Below are positions 40,101 to 49,982 of a stretch of 64,000 nucleotides of DNA, piece by piece. The position numbers were made by a program, and so were the translations under genes. The stretch spans positions 17,112,001 to 17,176,000 of the forward strand of contig OX387198.1 of assembly GCA_947561715.1 (NCBI GenBank), in the 5' to 3' direction. The notes beneath the pieces are model-generated. The model saw nothing but the letters and a program-made list of their open reading frames with translations, searched no databases and was not told the origin of the DNA. The DNA comes from Ascidia mentula (Eukaryota; Chordata; Ascidiacea; Phlebobranchia; Ascidiidae). Every line of letters begins with the position of its first letter. Position 1 is the stretch's first letter.

Positions 40101-42669
40101 TCTGTTTCGAAAATAAAAATCTTCTATGTAGTTTTTCGCTTCATTAGTGGTGGAAGTGTTTGTAAGAGCGGCCAGTAACAAAATTCCGACTTTCTTTACA
40201 AATTTCACTTCTTTTTCAACCTCGAACAAATCGCTTTCATCCCTGAACACAAACATCGTGAAGGTAATTGTTCTTAAAGCCTATTTATTTGCCGCAATTT
40301 TGAATTGAATTTCATTTTCTAAGAATATTTTGTTGCAATTTTAAAAACTGAGATGAAGTGTTTATGTTAAAGTGTCATATATAATACAGGTCGTTATAAT
40401 AAACGCATGTTAAACCACACATCTTCGTGATTCTATATGTGTCTTGGAGCGCTTATTTGTTGTGCAGGAAGATCAACAAACTGGTGAGAAAACTGCTCTC
40501 AGGTACATAACCTTGGAAATGTTTTCTGTAATTCAGAAGCTTGAGCTACACTTTCAAAAATCCGATCAAACTTTGGGGGAAATTGCATTTCGATCGAATT
40601 GGGTGGATTTGATGATTTAATTAATGCTGAAACTGAAAATAATAAAATTAATTCCTGGCGCATAAACATTCGACTTTGAGGCAAAATATAGCTACCTGCT
40701 AAAGCGATGGCAAACAAACTAATTAGAATAGAAGCAACTGATAGAAATAATATCCATTTAGTTGCAGCATTCCATATGTGTGACAAAAAATCTGCAATAA
40801 AATTAAACTTTGTTACAGACGAAAATTACACAACAGTCAATTGAATAAATAGTAAACGACTTCTTGGAAATTGTGTAAATGTAATGTAATTAAAACATAT
40901 AAAAATGCATTTAAATCAGGTAAATACACCCTTACCATATTTTCCGTCTTCGTCAAATCTTACCGACGGTTTCTCTGTTTTCTCGTTGTGAGGTTGATTT
41001 ACAGCCACATTCGCTTCGAAATCATATTTTTGAATGTTTTTGTCACGCACAAGGCTTGGAATGCTTGTTGTATTATTGCACATATTTCTATTGTAACCCG
41101 GGTACAAAAGGTTGTTTAAAGGAACTGCAGATTCCATAGGATTTTGTAAAGCTCTCAACGCTGCATCGTTGTTTAAGAGTGGCTCTACTTTGCTTCTTCG
41201 TGGCGTTTGTTTACGTTTCTGTCGTTCGTATTTCGACGCAACTTGCTTTTCACGCTTTGAGTATTTTTTATGTTTCTTCTCACGTTCTTTTAGTGGTAGT
41301 TTCTTGGAATCCATTTTTTCCACGACATTTTTGTCATCAGTATCACAGCTTGTGGACCGACTTAGAGAAATTTTGTTTGTCTTTTGATTACATGTGGAGG
41401 GTTAAAAGCTACTTTTGCATAGGACCAAATTGGTCTAGGCCAGTGATTCCCAACCTTTTTGTGGTTGCGTACCACTTAAAGGTAAAACAATTTCGACGCG
41501 TACCACCTTGCTGAGTAAGCTAGGGGATGCTGAAGTAACAAACATTTTGAAATCACTAACGATTTTTTAAATTCAAACTATATCTGCAAATTATTGAAAG
41601 GCGCTCGCATACTACCTGGAATGCCTTTGCGTACCATTAGTGCACTAGTGCGCGCACCACCGGTTGGTAAACACTGTTCTAGGCCAAAAACAGTTTAGTG
41701 GTGGTAAATTGCAGTCAAGCGTGTTTCGTTAAATCATCGGCCATTATATTACATTTATGCTCTGTAAATATGACAAACAGCGGAATGTTGAAAACAAATT
41801 TACCGACAAGAGGTCGATAAAACCCTACTACATACCTTGTGTAACCATTCTCGTCGTTGCCTTTTCTTGTTTTCGAAGAGTTGCGTTTTGAATTTTTGGA
41901 CTTTGAAAGGACTTTCGGTCTTCTTTTTTTCTCTGCAAGCGTAATCAACATTTCGTTGTAGCAAACAAATATAGTAAACAGCAGAATCCAGGTTGTTTGA
42001 CTGGCACTGTAGTATAGCTCAATAAACCAGAAAAATTTACAACTTTGTATTTATAAATTATCCTCTTTCACTCATTTGACAAAGATTTTCTAGTTTTCAG
42101 AGCTGGTGCATAAATAACAAAATAATACTTTCGTAAGCGTATTTCAGAAACGATATCGTGATACAGTAAAATGTATACATGCCCTATAAATCCAAATTCC
42201 TGCCACTTCATTGACATAAAAGCAAAAACTGCATGCTACTTTTGATGAAATTTGAGCAGGTTTCACAAAACATCAATTGTTTTGCCGCGTTTAAATCAAA
42301 TCCACATAGTAACTAGTAATGCAGTGTATAGATTTGGCGTTAAGTCAAACATTATCTCATAGAACAGTATATATGAGGAAGCCGAAACGTCAACTCAAAA
42401 AAAGCGTTTCTGTCTGTGTGTATATGCTATACACATGTTTATACGTAGTTTAAGTCATTGGTTCATTAAAATCTTGTTTTTATGATCAAACTTAGCATAA
42501 AAATTAAGGAAAGTTTCCAAACCTGATGGTGAAAAGGTTTGCTGTCGTTGAAAACGATCAATTTTCGATCTTCTTGAAACTTTATCTGATTCCATGATAA
42601 TTCCGTCCACGTACAATCTTCATCAGTTATTATTTCAGGCCGTTCAGAATATTCAGTTATCAAGTTCAT
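34199..42669 (-). CDS. Predicted 1,914-residue type II membrane coiled-coil protein
   Basis: Not assignable to a known family by me. Thirteen coding exons: 42669-42523, 41930-41836, 41360-40936, 40791-40696, 40632-40512, 40242-40098, 40045-39852, 39791-35831, 35767-35712, 35461-35368, 35105-34955, 34532-34468 and 34393-34199. All are GT-AG and every phase closes, giving 5,745 nt. Residues 1-about 230 are hydrophilic, with a very basic Lys/Arg-rich stretch around 55-130, and would be cytoplasmic. One hydrophobic helix (ILFLSVASILISLFAIALA) spans about 234-252, and there is no signal peptide, so type II topology is expected. The remaining 1,660 residues are heptad-rich coiled coil with many N-X-S/T sequons, consistent with an extracellular stalk. 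The protein ends in KCCPD. The 3.96-kb exon 8 encodes most of the rod. Some acceptors have close alternatives, so exact ends may differ by a few codons. Confidence 0.78.
41441..41676 (+). mobile_element. hAT-type MITE in intron 2 of the coiled-coil gene
   Basis: Inverted termini CAGTGATTCCCAACC and GGTTGGTAAACACTG. Flanking 8-bp near-duplications are GTCTAGGC at 41433-41440 and TTCTAGGC at 41677-41684. 236 bp, non-coding. A second, truncated copy lies at 4500-4625. Confidence 0.75.
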
Positions 42670-43519
42670 CACAACACAAACGCACTTGAAAGTCAATTAC
42701 CGCCCGCTTATCACCAACGATGAGCACTTCACAACAAGTGTGGTGCGTATTGCGACCATATCGACTTAATCGCGCCTACGATAAAATTCCTCTTCTCATG
42801 AAAATTACAAACAATACCCATTATATTAAAGCGTTTGACGCTTTATGATAATTTAACTGCATTGTTATCTTCTGTGTGATATTATATAGACGTAGTTTTA
42901 TTGCTATTAAGATGAAACCTCATCATTGTTTTTTGTGGGTTGCTATGGGAACAATAAGTGTCACCAATGAGAAATGGACATGAATGGGGAACACAAGGGC
43001 AAAACCTTATCTTAGTGATGATATCGAAACTGTAATCACCGTTAGCTGTGGCGCGTGTTATAAGTTAGTGTTTTGCACAAAAACTGGTACGGGATACACA
43101 GGATGTCATCTAACATACCTACACTGAAGCTAATATAACCTTCTCTTCGTGTCAGCGTACAACTTGAAATCACATTTAGGATTTTAGTGACCTCACGGTT
43201 ACTGTATTATCTCGTAATTTTCTCACGGTTACTGTATAGTTCAGTTGTTTAAACTTTTTACATTGCTTTCGACCAAACGCACGCTCTCTTCATTTATCCA
43301 AATAGTACAATAAAAAGATTTTTCTTTAACTGGTTGTGTTTAAGGCATGCAAGGCGGCAATGTTCTTTGCAAACTTTGAAAAGTACGATAAGTGTATATG
43401 AACAAAGCAACACACATTATGGTAAGACTTCGGCGTTCATAGAAGGTAAACATGCAACAAGCAACTTGTTCTTTAAGAACAGCGTAAAAAAATACATTGT
43501 AGTCATGGAAACACAAATA
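42670..43519. other. Intergenic between the coiled-coil gene and the tetraspanin
   Basis: Should contain the promoter of the minus-strand coiled-coil gene and the 3' UTR of the tetraspanin. No specific element recognised. Confidence 0.35.
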
Positions 43520-46500
43520 TTAGTAATGCCTTCTGGACACTTTGATTTCACGTAGTTTTCTGTAAATACAAAGTGAAATCAGAATGCCGACAATCTGCAT
43601 CGCCGCCATTCCAAACGCGATCCCTATCAAGTAATGTAGAGTTTGTCCCTCGTTGCCAAACAGAACCGGAATGCAGCCTTCCTGATACACAAACTGCAAT
43701 TCGCTTTCCTCCCCACAAAAGCAAACATTTCCAGTCGTGCTTGTTCCATTTTCTGCTGCGCTTGCTTTACAGCAGCTAGGTGGCACTGTGGAGCTGTTGT
43801 TAGGTGAAGCTGCGTCACATTGACGCGCGAGACTGGGTGAAGAAAACCAATCGGCGTAACTGTTCACTCCGCAGCAACCAAGTTCAAACTGAGCTTTGTC
43901 GATTGCATTCTGTACTCTGTTAAAATGACAAACTGTTTCAGTTTAACATTCCTAAAACAAAACTAGATAGCAATATTTTAAATAATTTTCTTTTGTTTAA
44001 ATAAAGTTTTAAATGTAGGCTTTGATGTACGAGGGGCAAAATAGGATATACTTTAGATATAAATTTATTATGAAATTAAACAACATGCAGGTTTATAGAC
44101 GTCACTTGTTTTCCACAATTTATTAAAAGTTTCATAAGAGTACCACCTTATGATGTTGATGTCACGTTTTATTGCCATTAACGTTTTTTGGGGAGGGCAA
44201 TATTGCAATTATATTAGAAATTTACCGTTTGTTCTCTTTTTGTACAAGTTTTCCTTGTCTTAGCCACATTTCATTAAACCTTGCACTGTTATTTGTTTGG
44301 TGCAAATAATGCGTTGTACAATAAAAAGCTTTCAAAGTTCCGCTTCAACATTTCGGCAGCAATGGCTCTTATAAGCTATGCGAATAAAAGTGGAGTATAC
44401 CAGATCAATTGATTAAAATTGGCGTTCAACAAGCTTTCATAAACATATTAAGTTCGTTAAATAAATTGTTACTGATGCTGCCAGGCATATTTTATTGCTG
44501 AATACTGCCCTTCTGGCAAACTTTATTGTATTTACGTTTCTCAACGTTTCGGCTGCTATGCAACAGCTTTCATCAGGAGGTAAGAATGTAAGTCTAACAA
44601 AGTGGACACATATTAAGTTCGTTACTTACGCTGGATTGTAGTTACTAATCGCGTTTTCTAAACCTTTGGTGAACGAATCTCGAATTCTATTCATGAATAC
44701 GATTGCTGCAATTCCTCCAGCCAGCTCGGCGATGAAAACAACTCCAAGCAGCAAGCAATAGCAGTTGGTCATACACTTGTTGTCTAAACACACCAACAAA
44801 TTAAAACATGATAGATGGCAATCCATGGCGTCGATGTATGCCCTCGGGTCTCGAGCAGCAAAACCCTTTGCCCTCAAAACCCACCAAGCTAAATTATTGA
44901 TAAATTTTCTACAATCTTTCAGACGATGATACCTCATTACAACACAAAGGAAGTCAGGTTTGTGCAATTGCTAAACATTCTTTGTTTTTCTGACTGAATG
45001 TACCCCTAATTTGTCTTCTTATGTACTGTTGCATATAATGTGAAAAAAAGTAATAATTTTTTGTTGTACAACATTTTACTGGCACTGTTATTTCAAGCAT
45101 GGCAATAACTTGTCAAGTTCTGGATCGAGGGAGTGTAGCGGGAATAATGTGTAGACAAGTCGTAAAATATTACAACCTTTCTCATAAACAAGGTTTTACA
45201 TCGAGATTACTTTTAAAGGCGGACAGAAAACCAAATAGTCCAGACAGAATGACAACTCCTCCTATTCCACAGAGTACTGCCGGTGTCATTCCAATGCTAA
45301 TATCCGGAGACAGATCGGCATAATGTTTCAATGCCATCTGTAACAGCAGGAAATTGAAATGTTAATGTTTATCGTCCGTAAGCTTGAGAATTGCTTAGTT
45401 TCTATTTGATCGAAATCGAAGGTAAATCTATGTGACATATTATTTGTGTTTTTTTGGAATTAAATAAGGAATTAATATCAAAATGAAATCGTATTTTTGC
45501 TTACAACATTTACACGCTCACGAAACGCATTGATACGGAAGAACAAATAACGCTTCACAATTGCAGTGTGTATTGGTTTACTATGCAAATAGATCTGCTG
45601 ACCCATTCAAACTAATCAAGGTGTTTTCTTCCACCTGTATTTTGGGCGAACGTAAAATACCTATATAGTTGGGCTAGATATTACAGGATGTCGCATCCAT
45701 AGCGTTTTAGATTTTGCAATATCGTTAATTGCTTGTTCGTAATAATTTACCAAATACAAAACGCAGTTTTGAATTTACCGATGACCGCAGCATTTTTGTT
45801 TTTAAGACGAAGTAAACGTATCTGTTTATTTCTTAGCTTAAGTTGACTCGTGTGGTTTTTTGAGTGTTTCGTCGACCCGCGTCTCACAATGTCGATTTGT
45901 TGATACTGACACCGTATACGTGTCCGCAGGGTATTCTAATGGAAATCTGATCACAGCCTGGCTTTTCACCACGCTTTACACAATTCAGTTCCTCTTATTT
46001 AGCCTCTAAAGCCACGATTCACAAAGCAAGGGGTAATTGGTAGCGGATTTGGAAAATTAGACCTTAGGCTGACTGACGTATCATCACTTTCTGTGAAAGT
46101 TGGCAAGGCCATTCACAGCAACGAACAAGATTACATATTGTGAAAGCCAATGTTGTTTCGTATTATTTCTATCCTTGCCACCACGATTGATGTCCATCTG
46201 CCCATGCCACACGAAATGCATAAGACCACTATTTTCCCTTTTTTTGAATGACGTAATTCTCATCACGCAACAAGCTCTGTTTCGTCACAAACGGACAGTG
46301 CGCTGAGGATAAAACTACTGTGTCCTAGGTTGGGAAAATACTAGGAGAAAAAATACCTTAAATAAATAAACAGAGACCGAAATAATTTCTCCCGTAATTA
46401 CCAAGTTTCGCGGCAAGGCAATTTTCGACACACAAAAACGTTCTTCAAACAGTTATTACCAGTTTAAATAAACATTGCATAGCATGTTAACACAGTACCT

Positions 46501-46655
46501 CCGACAATTTAAAAGACAGGAAAGATGCCACTTACCCATGCATAAATTCCAGTTGCCAAAAAGATTACACCACTGATCAAGAAGAATACGGTAAAAATCA
46601 ACAGCAGGATCTTTAGCCATGATAGAACCCTGTACGCTCTAGCAGATGACGACAT
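43520..46655 (-). CDS. Tetraspanin
   Basis: Four-pass membrane organiser. Exons 46655-46536, 45337-45211, 44783-44630 and 43916-43520 are all GT-AG and in phase, giving 265 residues. TM1 lies in exon 1 (ILLLIFTVFFLISGVIFLA), TM2 in exon 2 (CGIGGVVILSGLFGFLSAF), TM3 in exon 3 (LLLGVVFIAELAGGIAAIVF) and TM4 near the C-terminus (YLIGIAFGMAAMQIVGILI). The large extracellular loop has the diagnostic CCG at 148-150, a PPSCC and further paired cysteines, plus at least two N-glycosylation sequons. The short cytoplasmic tail ends RRHY. Length and topology are typical of the family. The subfamily is not resolved. Intron 3 contains the hammerhead-like repeats listed separately. Confidence 0.92.
44351..44376 (-). 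repeat. Hammerhead-like repeat tail, degenerate upstream copy
   Basis: Minus strand reads ATAAGAGCCATTGCTGC, then CGAAATGTTGA. It resembles the better copy at 44533-44576, about 200 bp away in the same intron, with a decayed CUGAUGA. Confidence 0.3.
44533..44576 (-). repeat. Hammerhead-ribozyme-like motif of a Penelope-like element
   Basis: Minus strand reads CTGATGA (44576-44570), a GCTG/CAGC stem-loop, then CGAAA. A short potential stem III follows (ACGT, loop, ACGT) and then a GTA triplet, in the order of a hammerhead core. The first pair of stem II is mismatched (A/C) and I find no complementary helix I, so self-cleavage is doubtful. Located in tetraspanin intron 3. Confidence 0.4.
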
Positions 46656-48313
46656 TTGGACAATATTAAAGTTTGCGCAGCACCTTCAAAAACTTACAAT
46701 ACAAACGACATTACGCTAAACGGTTTTGCTGGAAAGAAACCCGACTTGCGTAGACAGGGCGGAGATCGGTTCCGCATGACTGGCCGCCAGGTAGGCGGTC
46801 GAGCTATTCCAGCAAAACAACCTGATCTGATCTCGACGTTTGCTAAACGGCGCAAGCGTGTAGCAAAACCAATCGGTGGATTGCGATCTTCAGATACCTT
46901 TTGATACTTTTAGTAGTTTTAGTTTGCAAACAATGAATATTTTAATGTAGGAACCCACTTTGCATCCTTTCGACAAACAATTCCAGTGTTTACGACAATT
47001 GCGTTTGAAATTTGACGATATTTTAACCCGATCTGTACACAGTGCACACTGGTTTGATCTGCCAGGCCTCATTTATGACTTGTTTCTCGGCAAAAAACGG
47101 CAGAGAGCTGTTGCAAAATGCGGTCAGAGGTCTGCCGAAACACTTGCGTTCAGTAGAATGAAGTCAAAAGAACCACAAAACCTATGGCATACATTATGTC
47201 GCCCTAAGATCCATTATTGTGTGAACGTAACTTGTCCAGGCAAACAAATAGATTGGATGATATCTTGGTTTAATAAATCTTAATGTTTAAATATGGATTT
47301 TCAAACTCTGTTTGGAAATATTTCAAGGTACCTTAAAACCCAACGGCAGCCGTTTGTTAATGAAATCTGATAGTAATTGTGTTTGTGACTAAGAGAATGA
47401 ACAGATCATAAGTTCATGTTGAGCTAATTATTATGCATGCTTCTGTATAGGAAGGTGGAATCGGCCAACTGCACAAGTTGTTACTTGGCAACAACAGCTA
47501 TCGTTTTTTTTTCTAAAAAAGTGGCTTTAGTCACGGTTTTGCTGCGACGCAAATATAATGTTTCTGTCAGACGTTCATATTTGTGAAATATATAATCGAA
47601 AAGTATAATTGTTGCACAACGTGCATATTTGTGTTTTGTGGAACAATCATGAAACTATTTGCGCAGCAATTACTAGATGAATTATTCTTAATAGGTGTTC
47701 CAGGAAGTATTTAAACAATACAAGTACTAATGCGTCACCGATGATAAAGGTATGTTTGTTAACAAACTCGTTAAACGAGCTGAGAAAATATCTGAAGTGT
47801 TTATACTGTGCGACATCGCAACTTCCAAGAACATAACGCGTGTTATATTTCACATGCCCTATTAATAAGACGAGCAAACTTTTGCCGATGCGACGACGAC
47901 TTACCGACGCAGCGAAACAAGCAACAACTTTATTTGCACTACATTCCGTTGGTACACGTGATTAGTGTCTCGACTATGCGGTATCACACGAATAATGATG
48001 TGTCTCCAGGTAATTGCTCTATCTAAGTGACGCTGTATGTAAATTGCAGCTTGGACAACATCAAAGGCCCAAAACGTCAGAAAAACTAATACTTTATCGA
48101 AAGTTGTCAAATAATGTAAACATTTATTGAAAATAGGAAAGAGCGCAACAAACGGACAACATAAATTGTGCAACGAAACATTATTGGACGGACGCAATAT
48201 TGTGTATCGGTGTAAGCGAATACATTCAGTGTGTTTTTAAACGTGTAATAGTCTATGTCGCCATAAAACTTATCGAATGTACAAGAAGAGAAAAATATAG
48301 AATGGAAAATATT
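46656..48313. other. Intergenic; short inverted repeat near 46.7 kb
   Basis: No gene recognised. GGTTTTGCTGGAA at 46722-46734 and its complement TTCCAGCAAAAC at 46807-46818 bracket a strong CCGCC/GGCGG hairpin. This may be a small MITE or a foldable regulatory segment upstream of the tetraspanin. A 107-codon open frame starting at a TTG near 46960 has no motif. Confidence 0.35.
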
Positions 48314-49066
48314 TCATATTACAGCGCTGCTGTATGTTGCATCGGAGAACTTGATTGGGTTTTCGAAATTCTCCGAATTGACACCACCCCTCATTGTGCT
48401 TCGAGCTGGGTCGGTGTAAGAATCGCGCTGTCTTTTCTTTTTTATCATGATCGCGATCCATGCCATAATAACAAAACCGACCACGACCAGGAACACCACG
48501 ACAACATAAACGCCGACACCTGGTAAATATATCAATTGTTCTTGGATCCTCAAGTAAACTAATTATTCTGCTGAATGGTATGCAGAATAATAAAATTATA
48601 ACTGCTAGGCAATAAACCCAAACATACACAACCAATATTTCAGAATAAGACTGGCCGCCAGGTTTGCAGCAAGCTATAGGATCATTATAGTAACCGCTGC
48701 ATTACATAGCTCACTTAGGCTACACTTTAAAGTTAAAAGTTTGTTTGCTCATAAAGAGTTTCGGTATTATATGAGCCAAGATGTTTACTGATTCAATCAT
48801 AATTAGTGGGATCAAATCGATGTTTTTTTACCTGGATTTGGGACTTGCGGAGATACAAGATTGGGGCCTGAGCCTGTGGACGTTGTTGACGAAGTGAAAG
48901 TAGGGTTTAAGGACGTTGTCTCCCAGGGTGCTGTGGTAACAATAGCTTCTGTACTAATATTGGTTGATACTGGCGTTGTTTCAACAGATTCGTTCACTAA
49001 CTGAGTTGTTGTATCGTTGTTCATTGGCGACAAGCTTCCAGTGTTTGATGGCGGAGTGCTACCCAT
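48314..49066 (-). CDS. Small Ser/Thr-rich single-pass membrane protein
   Basis: Two coding exons, 49066-48832 and 48519-48314 (phase 1), give 146 residues. Residues 1-78 are rich in Ser, Thr, Pro and Asn with three N-X-S/T sequons and many likely O-glycosylation sites, so mucin-like. About 80-104 is one hydrophobic helix (VVVVFLVVVGFVIMAWIAIMI), followed by KKKR as a stop-transfer signal. The tail of about 38 residues contains two tyrosines. No cleavable signal peptide is seen. An in-frame acceptor (TTTAG|C) just upstream of the ATG leaves room for a further 5' exon, but the candidate exon near 49220 has no ATG. Family unknown. Confidence 0.65.
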
Positions 49067-49829
49067 AATAAAGTTGCTAAATCAAAAACCTACATAATTG
49101 AAATATACTGTCACTTTGTCTCTATTTTGCTACACATACATCAATACTATTTATGCAATATCCTGTGATATTAATATTATCTGAAATTTGTGCCTTTAGC
49201 TGCTAGAAAACGAAAAACTGCAAAACTAAACATACCTTGTTACTAAAAGCAGTAGCCTATAAATTGCTAGGTTTTATTACGTTGCAATTTCAAGTTATAA
49301 GTTTGCGTTTCACGAAACTTATTGCCCCCTGCAGTTAACTAATGGCATAGTTGAAGAGCTAATGTAGAAAGTTGTTTAGCAGCTGTAGACGTCTGCGCAC
49401 TTTCCTAACCACGACGACACCTACCATAGCGCCCGAGGCTACATCACCAACTCACTGAATTTCGAGGCGACAAGGCTGCTTTCCAGCAGACTTTTGAAAA
49501 TGACTAGATCCCAGTATTACGTCATAATTACACGGCAATGGCGCACTCACAATTAGGTAAGGATATAAGTGGCATCGAAGGGTGCTTAAAAGCACGTGCT
49601 TTCCGACTTAAACAAACATTTCTGTGTGTTTCCTATCACCATTTATCGTCAGGTGGGCGTATTAAATCGCAAACACAACTACCATCTGCTTCTGTTCCTG
49701 AGAAGTTTCCCATTTTTGTTTGAATTGGTGTGGGTATCGCGAAATGCCTACTTGGAGCTAGAATTGAGTGTGAGAAAACATACACATGTCCTTCAGTGCG
49801 AATGTATACATGTGACACCGCATAACGCG
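49067..49829. other. Divergent intergenic region before VCBP gene 1
   Basis: Separates the minus-strand membrane-protein gene from the plus-strand VCBP gene, so both 5' regions lie here. The stretch from about 49735 resembles the corresponding stretch before VCBP gene 2 (about 54305), in keeping with promoter co-duplication. Nothing else recognised. Confidence 0.4.
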
Positions 49830-49836
49830 TATAAAA
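49830..49836 (+). promoter_or_regulatory. TATA box of VCBP gene 1
   Basis: TATAAAA, about 150 bp before the ATG. A 5' UTR acceptor (ATTTTAG at 49935-49941) follows. The paralogous position in gene 2 also has a TATA-like motif. Confidence 0.5.
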
Positions 49837-49982
49837 AGACGGTTCCTATCCTGTGTTATACTATCAGATGGTAACCACAAAATAAATAGGAACTGGGACA
49901 AAAATTACGGTATTGTGCGAATGTAACTGATTGCATTTTAGGTTCGTTGTAGAATACGACGGTGTTAATACAACTGAGAACA

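Noticed and set aside
46960..47283. 107-codon plus-strand open frame
   Set aside because: Starts at TTG with no motif or homologue in the window; not supportable.
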